From contig CM033108.1 in the NCBI GenBank assembly GCA_019321725.1, positions 8,450,060 through 8,514,059 on the forward strand: 64,000 nt of DNA. Direction: 5' to 3'. Positions 25,531 through 38,500 of this stretch are shown piece by piece. The notes beneath the pieces were generated by a model. It did no database searches. It was given only the letters and a program-made list of their open reading frames with translations, and was not told the DNA's origin. The DNA is from Paulownia fortunei. Its lineage: Eukaryota; Streptophyta; Magnoliopsida; Lamiales; Paulowniaceae. A program made the translations under genes and the position numbers. Each line of letters opens with the position of its first letter. Positions within the stretch are counted from its first letter, which is position 1.

Positions 25531-26925
25531 TCTTTGAAAATATTTAAAAAAAATTCACCTCAAGGGGCTGGTTCAGGAATTTAGAAAATATTCACGTCAT
25601 TGCACTAGTTGAGGGACTTAGAAAATTTTCACGTCATTGCGCTTGTATAGGACATGGAAACTTTTCACCTGTTTGCTCTAGAATAGGATTTAGAAAATTT
25701 TCATCTTATTGCATTAGTTGTAGGACTTAGAAAATTTTAACCTCATCGCACTAGTTGAGGGATTTAGAAAATATTCACCTCAAGGGCTAGTTGAGAATTT
25801 AGAAAATTTTCACATCATTGCGCTAGTTGAGGGACTTAGAAAATATTCATCTCATTCCGCTAGTATAGGATATGGAAACATTTCACCTATTTGCGTTAAT
25901 ATAGGACTTAGGAAATTTACAACTTAATGTGCTAGTTGAGGGACTTAGAAAATTTTCACATCATTGCGCTAGTAGATGGACTTATAAAATTTTCACCACT
26001 TGAGGATAGTTGAAGAACTCATAAAATTCTCACCATATTCCGCCAGTTGAGGGACTTATAAAAATTTCACATCATTCTGCTTGTAGGGGACTTAGAAAAT
26101 CTTCATCTCATTGTGCTTGTAAAGGAGTTAGAAAATTTTCACCTCATCGCCCTAGTTGAGGAACTTAGAAAATTTACACCTCATGGCGTTGGTTAAGGTA
26201 CTTAGAGAATTTTCACCTAATTGCGCTACTTGATGGGACTTAGAAAATTTTCACCTCATTGCGCTAATTGAGCGACTTAGAAAATTTTCACCTTATCGCG
26301 CTAGTATAGGACTTAGAAAATTTTAACCTTATTACGCTAGTTGAAGGACATAGAAAATTTTAGCTAATTGTGTGGTAGAAGACTTAGAAACTTTTCAGCT
26401 CATTGTGCTAGTTGAGGGACTTGGAAAATTTTCACTTCATCGAGCTAGTATAGGACTTAGAAAATTTTCACCTTATTGCACTAATTGAGGGACTTAGAAA
26501 CTTTTCACATCATTGTGCTTGCAGAGGACTTAGAAAATTTTCATCTCATTTTCACCTTATCACCCTAGTTGAGGAACTTAGAAAATTTTTACCTCATCGC
26601 ACTAGTTGAGGGACTTACAAAATTTTTACCTCATTGTGTTGTAGATGACTTAGAAAATTTTCAACTTACTACGCTCGTTGTGGGACTTGGAAAATTTTAA
26701 CCTGACCGCACTTGTTAAGGAACTTTGAAAATTTTAACCTCATCGCGCTAGTTGAGGAACTTAGAAAATTTTCACCACATTATAAATTTTCAACTCATTG
26801 CGCTAGTTGAGGGACTTAGAAAATTTTCACTTAATTGAGCTAGTATAGGACTTAGAAAATTTTCACCTCATTGTGCTAGTTGGAGGACTTAAAACATTTT
26901 CACCCTATGGGGCTTGTTTAAGGGA
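25531..26925 (+). repeat. 37-bp tandem array, forward orientation
   Basis: About 35 degenerate copies of a unit containing 'TTAGAAAATTTTCACCTCAT' followed by 'TGCGCTAGTTGAGGGAC'. Variants include TATAGGACTTAG and occasional truncated units. The same unit occurs as its exact reverse complement at 62990-64000. It is non-coding. Confidence 0.9.
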
Positions 26926-27119
26926 AGTCAAACTTATGAGATTTTAAGGTTGAGTTGGTGAAGCTCATTAGTAGCCTCCACAGGATCTCGTCAGTTAAGA
27001 ACTTGAACAAAAGCCACCTAAGGGCTTGACAACTTAAGTTGAAATGATAGTCTCCTGATTAAGTTAAAAATGACTAGAGCCCTCATAGGCTATATTTTGT
27101 AGAAAATATCTAAGTAATT
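26926..27119. other. single-copy-looking spacer between two arrays
   Basis: It separates the 37-bp array from the GAGCTCC array. No coding frame or repeat unit was noticed. Confidence 0.4.
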
Positions 27120-28045
27120 GGGAGAGAGCGTGCTCCTCTTGGAGTGCGATGGCATGAGACCTCCTCTTAGGTGAGCGATAGTATGCAAGCGTGAGATCCT
27201 CTTGGGGGCATGATGGCTCGATGGCTCAAGAGCTCTTCTTGGGGGCACAATGGCACACAAGCTCCACTTGGTTGCATAATAGTGTGAGAGCTCCTTTTAG
27301 GGGAGCGAGGACACACAAGCTCCACTTAGGGGCATAATAGCACGAGAGCTCCTCTTGGGGCTATGACGGTGAGCGAGCTTCTCCTAGAAGCTTGATATCA
27401 CTCGAGCTCCTCCTGGGGGTGTGATAGCACACAAGCTTTTTGGGGGGGCACAAGGGCCCGAGCTCTTCTTGGAGGTGCAATGACATAAGAGCTCCTCTTA
27501 GGGGCATAATAACGCACGAGCATGAGCTCCTCCTGGGAGCACAATGGCATGAGGCTCCTCTTGGGGACACAATAGTGCGCAAGCTAGATAGGGGGATAAT
27601 GGCATGAGAGCTCCTTTTGGGGGTGGGAGGATACGCAAACTCCTCTTGGGGATGTGAGAGCGCAAATATCCTCATAGGGTGTGAGGTTACACGAGCTTCT
27701 TTTGGAGGCGCGATGGCGTGCGAGCTCCTTTTGGGGGGTATGATGGTATATGAGCTCTTTCTTGGGGCGCAAGAAGCTCATCCTGCAGGAGCAAAGACAC
27801 CAAAGCTCCTATTATGGGCATGATGGCGTATAAGCTCCTGTTGGGGGTGCAAGAGAGCACAAGCTCGCGCGAGCTTCTCCTAGGGGCGTGATAGCGCGAG
27901 AGCTCCTCTTACTGGCATGAGGGCATGCAAGCTCTTTTTGTGGAGCAATGATGTGCGAGCTTCTCCTGAGGTGTGAGAGCTCCTCTTGGGAACATGAAGG
28001 TGTGCTAGCTCCTTTTGGGGGGCAATGGCACATGAGCTCCTGAAT
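27120..28045 (+). repeat. GAGCTCCTCTTGGGG tandem array, about 28-36-bp units
   Basis: Roughly 28 imperfect units with the core 'gagctcctcttgggg' plus a variable 'gcataatggcacacaa'-like half. It is much richer in GC than the surroundings. Several minus-strand frames of 65-104 codons arise here only because the unit lacks stops; their translations repeat short Pro/Glu/Ser/Arg-rich phrases, so no gene is called. Confidence 0.85.
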
Positions 28046-28679
28046 TTCTAAAGCTTGTTCTCATTGCGTCGAGTCTTTGCTTTTATCTTGCCTGTGCTGA
28101 GGCGTTCTTTATCAATTCTGGGGGTTATTTTTGATAGTCTACATATTGTTATGCTAGCGGACTCCTCTCATCACTTCTTATTACCTTAAATGAAAGCTTG
28201 GCTTTTAGCATCCTCGTAGGTGTCAATCTCTTTGCGCCTTATCGTTTTGCGTCTCTGGTCAGTCCTTTCTAGAGCTGGAGCATGATCTCGACTTCTACGA
28301 GGTGATTGTTGGGGCTCTCTTCCACGCTGGTTAGCAGAACTGTGTCTCGTTGCTTCATGCCTTTGCTCAATCCTCTAAGGAGCTAGAATAAGGACTCGGT
28401 CTCTACAAGGTGATTAAGAGGGCTCATATATATACTGGTTAGCAATAAACTGAGCAACTGTTTCAACTAATGCGCTGGTTATAATGATCATCAATGTTTT
28501 TTTAATCATGTGTAGTATCGGCTCCTCTTGACAAAGAGGAGACAGATCTCTTGGGTTAGCTGCAGATGGGCACTGGTCGCCTACAGCGCAACAGGTGCTT
28601 CCATTACCACGAGCATCACTAGTAGGGGGGTCGTCCTACGTGTTTGTTGCTCTCACGCCTCTAGATTTTGACAGCATTC
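28046..28679. other. repeat-family body with an internal near-duplication
   Basis: Two successive stretches (about 28255-28345 and about 28365-28450) share phrases such as 'ctctacaaggtgatt' versus 'cttctacgaggtgatt', a diverged tandem duplication of about 110 bp. No coding frame was supported. Confidence 0.4.
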
Positions 28680-28985
28680 TCAATGATCAGGTAGTAAGTT
28701 CCCACATACGGTGCTAAAATGATGTGGTATCATTTATCTTCTCGAAACTCCTAACTAAAAGTCAATTGCAATGCAGATCACTATCTATATCACAAAAAAT
28801 CATTAGGGGTGCTGAAGGTTGACCCAACAAAAACCCTCTGATACTCAAGTCAGTTGCAGAGCAAGTCAATAAAAGTTAGAGAACTTGAAAGAGCTGTACG
28901 TATAATTATTTGCGTACATTTTAATAATGAAGGTTGATGTTATTTATAGGGTTGATATAGGGGTTTTCATGGGTATGGTTTTTTA
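28680..28985 (+). repeat. dispersed repeat segment, LTR-like, copy 1
   Basis: It contains 'aaatcattaggggtgctga' then 'ggttgacccaacaaaaaccc' and a TATA-like 'ttatttatagg'. The same series occurs in the same orientation at 59570-59830. The arrangement resembles a retroelement LTR promoter region, but neither ends nor a partner LTR were found. Confidence 0.55.
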
Positions 28986-29239
28986 AACCTTCATTGGCTT
29001 AGCTACAGCATTAATGCCAATTTTATTTATTATGAGCCCTATGAATTTAGTGTGTTGGGTCTTAATATTATTTCGGTCCATTAAATTTAACTTATTGGCC
29101 ATTTATGTATCATAATCGATCAACTTGTAAATACTTTTAAAAAAAATTAACTAACTTGGTTTAAATAGCAAAAATAAAAACGTTTAATTTTACGAGAAAG
29201 AGTGTTAACTTAGAAGGTTTATCTTGTTAAAATAGTTCG

Positions 29240-29471
29240 TCCACGTTGAAGTCATTCAAATTAAACGCAGACAGTTATCACGTCGTACAAAAAAGAAAGA
29301 AAGTTGAAAGCTACATTACGAGGTTAGAGTAGACCCAGTACCGAAAGTCTTGGCATCATTACTCATAAAAATCTATGTGCTGTGTCTATAAATACCAGCA
29401 GAGCTATCCTCCAATCCCATTTAACAACCATAAATACCAGGAGAGCTATCCTCCAATCCCATTCAACAGGG

Positions 29472-29507
<36 letters not shown>

Positions 29508-29508
29508 A
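29240..29508 (+). promoter_or_regulatory. LOX-B core promoter and leader with tandemly duplicated TATA segment
   Basis: A TATA box (tataaata, 29387-29394) sits 115 bp before the ATG. A 42-bp unit starting 'ataaataccagcagagctat' at 29388 is repeated from 29430 ('ataaataccaggagagctat'), so the TATA-like core and the following initiator-like stretch occur twice. ACGT cores lie near 29244 and 29280 (possible bZIP sites). The leader ends in a (GA)n run. Confidence 0.6.
29475..29505 (+). repeat. (GA)n microsatellite in LOX-B 5' leader
   Basis: About 15 GA dinucleotides end four bases before the ATG at 29509. GA runs near plant start codons can bind GAGA-type (BBR/BPC) factors. Here the run also complements the (CT)n run just inside intron 1. 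Confidence 0.9.
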
Positions 29509-29723
29509 ATGCTGCACCAAATAGTGGGTTCGTTGACAGGGAAGAAAGATGAGGAGCAGCAGCAGCAGAAGATCAAAGGAAGAGTAGTGTTGATGAACAA
29601 AAATGTTTTGGACTTCAATGATTTCAGTGCTTCAGTTCTTGATAGAGTTCATGAGCTGGTTGGCCACAAAGTCTCACTGCAGCTCATTAGTTCTGTCTGC
29701 ACTCATTCTGGTACATAATCACC

Positions 29724-29765
<42 letters not shown>

Positions 29766-32490
29766 TGTTACATACAAAATGAAAGCCAAACCCAGCACCA
29801 GCAGCGCATCTAAATTAAGTCTCTGGTTTATGTCTCCTTTATTAGTAAAAACATTTCATAAACATTTTACTGTTCTGTAATTCCTCAAAAAATTTCTCAA
29901 AAAAACCCCAATAAAATTACAATAAGAATTCCTTTACCTTTTTTTTATTCAATTTACACAAAATCAACTGATTAACATGAATTGTTATGAAGTTTTTTTG
30001 GTGCACTGTGCGCAACATAATCAATCCATCCATCACTTTTGATGGGATTGGTGGTGAAAACCACACGCCATTAATACCTGTGGTTCAACACATCTAATTT
30101 ATTGTAAAATGACTCAGAAATGATGAATGGACAAATGGAAAAGTCTGTACAATTTGAACTCATTCATCATGCAACTTGTGTCCAAATTCTATAGGATGGA
30201 CTAATTAATACTTCCTTTATTCTAAAATTAAAGTTTCTATTTGCTTGGGCATAAAATTTTAGAAGAGAGATGAAAAAGTAAAAATTTGTTTAACTTTATA
30301 TTATTTAAAGTTATGATTGAAACTTAAATTGTGTCAAATTACTATTTTCAAATGAGAGGACATTTTTGAAAATAAAATTTCTATGTAGAAAATAAATTCT
30401 TATTTTACCATATCTGAAAATAAAAAATAAAAATGATAAATCTAGAACAGAGGCAATTGCCTGCATTAATATTTTACCAGTACCATCTGGTTTTATTTTG
30501 GATTAATGTTTTCACTCCCCCCAAAAAGAAATTAAATATTTAAATATTTTCATACCTATTTTTCCCTAAATTAATTTTAAAAACTCTATTAATTATTATA
30601 CATATTTATAATTATTATACATGTATTTTATATAATTTAATCATTACATCAATAAAATAAATAAATAAGCTTACATCTTCTAATCATGACATTAATATAA
30701 ATATATATGTTTCGATAATTATATTTATATAAAATTATATAAATTAATCTTACTAGAAAAGATATCTACAATAAAAGTTATTTTCTCTCCAAATAAAAAA
30801 AACTTATATTTATTTTTCATATATTCAAAACATAATTTCAAATATCCTCAAATATCATTATATATCCAACTAAGAGGAGGTATATACATACTTGATGTGA
30901 TATACGCTTGTACATATTTGTGCGTGTAGATGTACAGAGCTTTCTTTTAGCAGATAAAATGTATTCTCGAGTCGTATTATTGTACTCGAGAATATATGTA
31001 TCCAACAACAGTAATGGAAACAATAATCATGTTCTAAATACAAATAATAAACATGTTACATTCACTGTTCCATTTTAATATGATATAGAGTTCTAAATAA
31101 AATTTAATATATTAAAGTTTTATATAATGTTATATTATTATTCATGAAAAAAATAATTGATATTGATTGCTATCATGTTGGTTTCAAGTGGTAAGAAAAG
31201 ATTTAGATGAAGGGTGACTTTCAAAAAAATTCTTAAACAAAACTTGCACGCAGTTTGTTGTCAAATTATAGTTGTCTATTCTTTCATAATAGAAGTTTCA
31301 ATACAATCACACAATCAAAAAATACAATTTAAAAATTAAGTTTGAATAGTTTATTGGTTTGTAATGAAAAAGAGTTGAGGTAAATTGAGTAAAATAATAG
31401 AATTTAAGTGTTGGAAAAAAATAAATAACTCAAACTTTTATAATAGTTTGAAGGTGGCATAATCTTTTTATTTCTACTCTTTAATTTTCTTGGAGGAATT
31501 GACCACGTATCCACAAACTTATATACAAGTCCTACTTCTAATTACAACTGCTCATTTACACAAATTTGGACTCTTAGCTTCCTTATCAACCAGCCTAGAC
31601 AAGACTCTATTGATTCACCTTACATAAGAGACGATTCAAGTGTTAAACACAAGGCTCAACGCTCCCCTGATTACAAAAAGTACTTGAAAAATAAAACATA
31701 CTCAATTAGACTATTCACTCAATCTCTCAAAGTTTGCGGAAAGCAATAGACTGTTTTTGGACTTAGGAGTTTTTCGCTTCTTCATGTGTCAGCTATTTGC
31801 TCTTGTATCATGTATGTTCCTTCTCTTACCTTTCTGAGTTGTTATTTATAGCCATCAGATAATTTCTACTGTTCCAATCTTTTTTTCTAAATTTCTTGTT
31901 CATATTCACATCTATCCCGGGTACCCTTACTCATTTGCAAAATTAGACCACAATTAAAATATAGCTGTTGTACGATTTAAAATTTGAGTTATTGTTGCTC
32001 TCAGTTATAACTTTTTGCAAAGCAGCAAATACTTAATTCTACATATCATATTATTACTTTAAGTGATAGAATTTATAGGAGTTTTTTTTTTTTTTTTTAG
32101 AAAATTAAAAACTTTATAAAGTATTTGAGAATAGAATCAATAAATTTGAAATATGTGAAGTAATACTTTATAGTCCAAGACCTCTTTAACACAAGATGCC
32201 ATGCGGCTTACATTTTATGCAACAATTTCTCCTCTAAATCAAAGAATATGTACTTGTGGTTATTAGTTCAATTAGGACTAGTTTTACTTCTTTATTTTGC
32301 TGTTATCACTATTGGCTACACATTATTAATCCACTAGAAATATGTATTATACCTTTTAGATTACATGTTCTCTTAATTATGTATTTTTGACTCTTAGCCT
32401 ACTTTTAACCTTATCTTAATGGGTCATTTTCATTCATGACTTAGTGGTATGGTACTTTTTATCCTCTCAAACTGCCCACTCTATACGATT

Positions 32491-32525
<35 letters not shown>

Positions 32526-35500
32526 TGCATTTTTACATATTAAACCAGCTGAAACAACCTCGAAAATTCTGTTCAAATAGATGCGAAGGTTTTTACTAAC
32601 TTCCACGAATTATTCATAGAATATGATTTTTGATGTGGGTCAAATATTTAATTATTGTACTAAGTAGGAACTCACTTCTTCTGCAGCCATAACAGTTCCG
32701 TTTACCATTCTGGTAGCAATATGAATTGCCATTTCCTATCAACAACGAAAGAGGGGCGGAATAAAATAAAGAATTATTGATATAAGCCACCAGTTTTGAC
32801 GGTTTACAATAATGAGTAGTTCAACTAAACACTTGGTCTTTATTTGGAGTTGAAAGAATAAAAATATTTTATATTTATTGTTAAGTCATATATTAGTTGT
32901 AAGAATTAGTAGTCATACATTATATTTGTGAAAATAAAATAAAATCTTATTTTAGAATATCAATAAAAAAATAATAAAAACAAATAATTTTGGGTAGATT
33001 ATAATCAATTAAATAATATTTTGAAGTTAAAAAACTCAAGTTTGATATACAAGTAAAATATGGGAGCAGCAAATAAAACATGATTCTATTATACTTTTTT
33101 CGTCTCAATTTGAATATCCTATTTTGAATTTGTACAGTCTCCTCAAAAAATTAAAAAATTAAAAAAATAAAATAAAATTTTGGGTACTTTTCATTTTTGC
33201 TTGTAAAAATAATGTGAAAAATTAGTGATACCAAGTTGTTACTTTAATTTACATAATATTTTTATTAAAAAAAATTACTATTCTGAAAAATAGGACCATG
33301 TTTGTGAACATAAATAATAAGCTATACACAACTTGGGTGGAGTTGTTGTAAGTGAATAATTATTACTATTATTTTTTATTCTTGTGTACTGACTTCTTGT
33401 GCCGTCCCCATTTTTTTTTCACTTTTAGCCCTCATAATCTATCTTTTTTTATTTTCAAAAGGATATTTAATAAGGTCAAAAGAGTAAAAAAAAATTAAAA
33501 GATTTTAGTGATGATTATTTAATTAAGAGTAGTTAAACATTTCATAAAGTGCTCACAGTATGATGCATCCATCGTTAAACAAAAATATATAAAATACATA
33601 GTAATTATCACTGTCAAGAAGTTGGAGTTAGTAAATGGCTTAAACAATTTGCATAAACCCTAATAGTGTACATAAATATTATTTACCAAATAATGCAATA
33701 AATCCTAGTAGCTTTCCATGTGCCACTGTTTTTTAATTTAAACTACAATATTTAATGCTGTCTCTGATTTTAAATAACAAAAATTTCTTCCAATTTGGGC
33801 ATAATGAGAATTCGAGAATCCAGATTCTTTCTCTCGAGCATATTTATTTTTTGTTTAATTTAATTCTGATTAACTACAAAAGCACAGTGTTAGATTTGTA
33901 CAGTTGATCAGGTCCTTTGCCATTATTATATGATTGAATTTGTTTAAATGTTCAAGAAGAATATTTCTTATATATTCCAAGTCCTGAGCTCAATCGGATC
34001 CTTTATTGTAATTATTTGGTTACTTGATTTGTTTAGTTTTAGGTTAAATACCTGCAGCATTCCCTACAGTTTCAATAGATAAGACCAAAAATTTCTTAAC
34101 TTAAACACAGTCAAATTAATGAGATCATATTATTTTGTTTTAGTTCAATATAATATTACAATATTTTTGGATTCAAAATATCTTTCAGTCAACTCTCTCT
34201 TTCTTTGCTCTCTAAGTTCATCCCACCAAAAGATACAAACATGTAGCATATATAGGAATCGAAGTCTTAATGCCCAAAATACACAATGCATACATTTATC
34301 TAACGTAATCTGTTCTACACCAAGTGCAATGTGAAATTTTCTTCTAAGACTCTTGTGTTCCATGACCAATTTGTAGGCAAAAATCTCTCTTGGTTGTTAA
34401 TCATTTTTTATAGCTTAATTTCCATTCAAAGACAGAGTAACTCCCCTCAATTTCATATAATTTTAAATTCAATTATATATAATTTTAAATTTATAATAAA
34501 TTCTATATATTAGTTTCTAAAATTTAAAAAACTTTGCCCCTTATAAATTATAAAATTGCTTTCAATATGGTTTAAGATATCTTTTTATCATTATTCTAAA
34601 GAAAAAATTCAATCCACTCCAAAATTAGAATTTATGATTTAATTGGTTGAGACACATAATCAGCCAATTGCCCTTTTGTGCTAAGAAAGTGAATTGAGAG
34701 TTTTTGTAACCGACTTTCAAGCTTAATATTGAATGAATAAATTGATCGGATGATTTTTGTAGCTGCCATACAACATTTTAAATATTAATAACAATCTTTT
34801 TACTTTGAATTATAAATTGTTTTAAACAACTACAAGATTTGTATTTTTTTTCTTTGGTTTTTTTACCTGATCTTTAATTATATTTAATGCATAGGTTTCA
34901 TTCTTTTTAAATAAAAACATGTACGTTAAATCTCAAATCGAAACGTAAGTACGTTAGGATTTATTGTCATCTTAATTAATTCGATTAAACAATATACTAA
35001 ATTCGTTATGTTCTAATTAATATTTCAACAAAGATTATAACAAGAAATGAAATATACAACGGAATTTAAAATTGACACCAACAATTTTAACGAGGTTCGA
35101 ATATCAAATATTCTACTTCTTGAGGCCATGTTCAAAAAGAAAACAATCCACTATCAGTAAACTTTAATACAATACAATAATTGAACTTATAAAACGAAGT
35201 CAAAGACTCCCTCTTTGTTTTGATGTCGTTGTTGTATTGTTTCATCGATAAATTTGTTTGCGAGATCCCCTCGACTTGAATCTGCCTCGTTGAACTCCCT
35301 TCAACATTGTTCGCTATCAAACAACAGAGCGCTCTCTCTCGAGAACTCACCTCCTTCTTCCAAAGGATGTTCAATGCATTATTCCAATATAGTTTGGAAC
35401 AGACTTAAATATCCAATGTTGGCTTGAAACTCGAATCACAATCACAATCTTTGATGAAAACTAGAGAGGGAATCAACTGCCTTTTATCTCTGGATTTCTT

Positions 35501-38500
35501 CTCGAAAATCAGCAACATATACTATCGTGTGTTTATGTTTAAATATACAAAATACTCTAGTTGATTCCTAAACTAATACATAAAAAGATTCCTAGTTTGT
35601 TACAAAAACTTTCCTTCTAGAACTTTTCTATGTACAACTCTGTATAATTCTGAATCTTGGAATTCAAGATTATATCAATTTCATACTCTAAATAATGAAT
35701 CACGACTTCTTATAATGGTAGGAAATCTGCCAAGTGTCCTTTTGATAAAGTAAGTCTGTAATAACTCTTCTTCCTTTTCAATTGGACATAGATTTATTAA
35801 AAAACATCTTGTAAATTTATTTTCATAAATATTACAAGCCTATCTTTAGTAAATCAATCAAATATGGTAAGTAAAAGAGTTTGATTCCTACATGGAAACA
35901 AATAAACAAGAATTAGTTTAGCATTAAAACTATTGTTATATATGAAAAATATAACCTACCTTAATTAGAAGACTTAATAAATTAAACTTACTATTTTGAT
36001 CAAATAATGTCAATTAAATGAGTAAGTACTTCACAATCTCCCCCTTCGCATTTTTTTGTCAAAATCAACAATCTTACCTTAATGTTTAAAAACAAGTTCA
36101 AGTATGCATATTCTATCAAAAAATATCATATAAGCAATTTAGTCCGCAAAACCTATGTTCAAACATAAAACTGAACATGATATTGAATAACATACTAAGG
36201 TAAATAAAACAAAATTCAGGGGCAATCAAAACTAACAAGAAGTCTATCACTATTATATGTAAAAATTTTACTTTTAAAAATATTTTTAATCATAATTGTA
36301 ATCACATCAATCAAAAACAACAAAGCTTTAATCAAGCTTCCGTATTAGCTGCAGCATTTCCTTTTCCAGCCTATTGAGTATCAACATTCAATGCTTCTCC
36401 TCCAATCTCTGCAGCAGGTGCAATTGCAGTTTCAACATGAACTCCCCTTGCACCTAAAGTCCCCACTTCTATAGCCCCTACAACTGCAACTGACTACCCC
36501 TTTTTGGCCAAAAATGGCGAAGGAGCCTTAGAAGCCTAAATAGTAGAACCAGAACTATCAAAGGGAATTGGTTCTGTAGCAGCACAACTTGGGAAGTAGA
36601 GCCTTTGAGTTGGGTAATAAGATGTAGAACTTCTTTTTTCTTAGTCTGCCCGTCTCTAATTTGTTGCCTTGCTGCAAGTAACTGTCTCTCTAAAAAACCT
36701 ACAAGATCCTTAGAAGAGGATGAAGCAACAAATGTTCCAGGTCGTGTCACAACAGCAGATGGAACAGGACTGGGCAAATCATCCAGATGTCCCTGAAACT
36801 AACCAAGCTTAGAGGAAACAACGTAATCAACTCTAGGATATTCTAGTTATTCTGTCCTAAGCTTTTTAAAGCCTTGAGAAACCAACATATTGTAAATGAG
36901 GGAAGGGAATGGTAAATGAGGGAAGGGAATGGTAAATGACCAACAGTTATCTTAACCTTAGCATGCTTAGCAATTATTCTCATGATATGACTGCCTAGGT
37001 CATAAGGATGCCCAGTCCTAATACAATAGAGCAATACAACCTGATCCTTAACAATCACTATGTGATTGGCTATGGGAGTCCAATTAGTCACTGTTGCCTT
37101 GTGAAAAATGGCATATTTAAGAGTCAATTTGGCAATAGGAAAAGTAGAATAGTTTCTAGGCCAAACATTCAAACTACCTCCAATCAACTCCCTATTGATC
37201 ATATCAAAAACCTATTGGTAATTCAGCAAATTCAACATGAGGGGTACCCAAATAATCATTCACCATCTGAGCTAAAAAGAAATAAACCTTATCTCTAAGA
37301 TAAATATGACTAAATTTACTAGAATCAACCTTGTTAATGTTAGAATGCAGATTGCAATAAAATTCATTAACAACCTTAGGAACATAAGGTTTAATATGTT
37401 TAACAAATCTAATCAACTGCCTATTAATCAAAATTGAGTCCAAGCCTCGATCCTTAAAATCACTCAACCTAACCAACATTTCAAACCACAGTTTCTGTTG
37501 TGAAACAAATTCCCACTTTTCCTTCGCATAATCAGAATAAAATTTATGAGATACAGTTGTGCTTACCTTAATTCTGTCACCTTGAACATCCATCTCATCT
37601 CCTTGAGTAGATTTCTTAGAAGAAATATAAGAAATAGAGATATGAGTGTTACCTTAAGTATTGAATTCTTCTAGATGGTCGTCAGAATCATGTAACTAGA
37701 ATTTGTGTTGTTCGTCCTCTTGTTCGACAGGAACACCACCAGTGCTACCTTGTTGTACTATTAATTCCACAGAATCAAAAGATGTAGAGATACGGGCAAT
37801 GGGTTGAGGAATAGAGTCCTAAATAAGGTGAACTTCCTCTCCAATATGTTCAGTGCTTTGCCTTTGTTGAAAGTCCATTAATGTTTCAACTACTTCATTA
37901 GTATTGGCAAGTGATGTTGCTAGATTATGGAATGAAGAACTTTCTTAAACAGGTTCAGTGATTTGTTCTTCTTTAGCAACAAGTGCATCTGTATAAGCTG
38001 TAGAGGTGATTTCTAGCAATGGATATTCAATAGCTAAGGGCACAACATCAACCTCTGGCTCCATAGGAATTTCTAGTGCCAGATATGTGCCGACGGCAAT
38101 AGCATGTTGTCTTTCCCTTTTGACTCGAGTTCCAGATGATTAGCCTCTCTGTTTCCATTTCTCTGTATGCAATCTCATTTGCAGTTGGGCTATTGTTTCT
38201 TCTTGTGATCTTGCCATGTTAGAAGATATGCAAGGACAAGAGAGAAAGCAAAAGAGAGAAGTGGAGAGCACAGAGGATTTTTACGACTGTTAAAGATAGG
38301 GTTTAGTGATAGAACTACCTTAGGTATAAAAAATTTCCCGCCAAAATGGAAGAGTCCTTAAGTGCAAAAATCACTTTCAAGTCCGATCCTCAACTTTTAG
38401 AGTAATCTTCCTCTACCAAACATAAGTTTTTCACTTATACTAGGAGTCTAAGAAATAGGAATTTAGATAAATCAGATTTGTACCAACTTAGTAATTAAAT

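Noticed and set aside
27361..28033. Several minus-strand open frames of 65-104 codons
   Set aside because: They are translations of the GAGCTCC tandem array; overlapping frames on both strands show the same repetitive composition and no domain.
29509..29710. Chloroplast transit peptide on LOX-B (13-LOX type)
   Set aside because: The N-terminus is short and matches cytosolic 9-LOX starts; the TV pair also argues against a 13-LOX.
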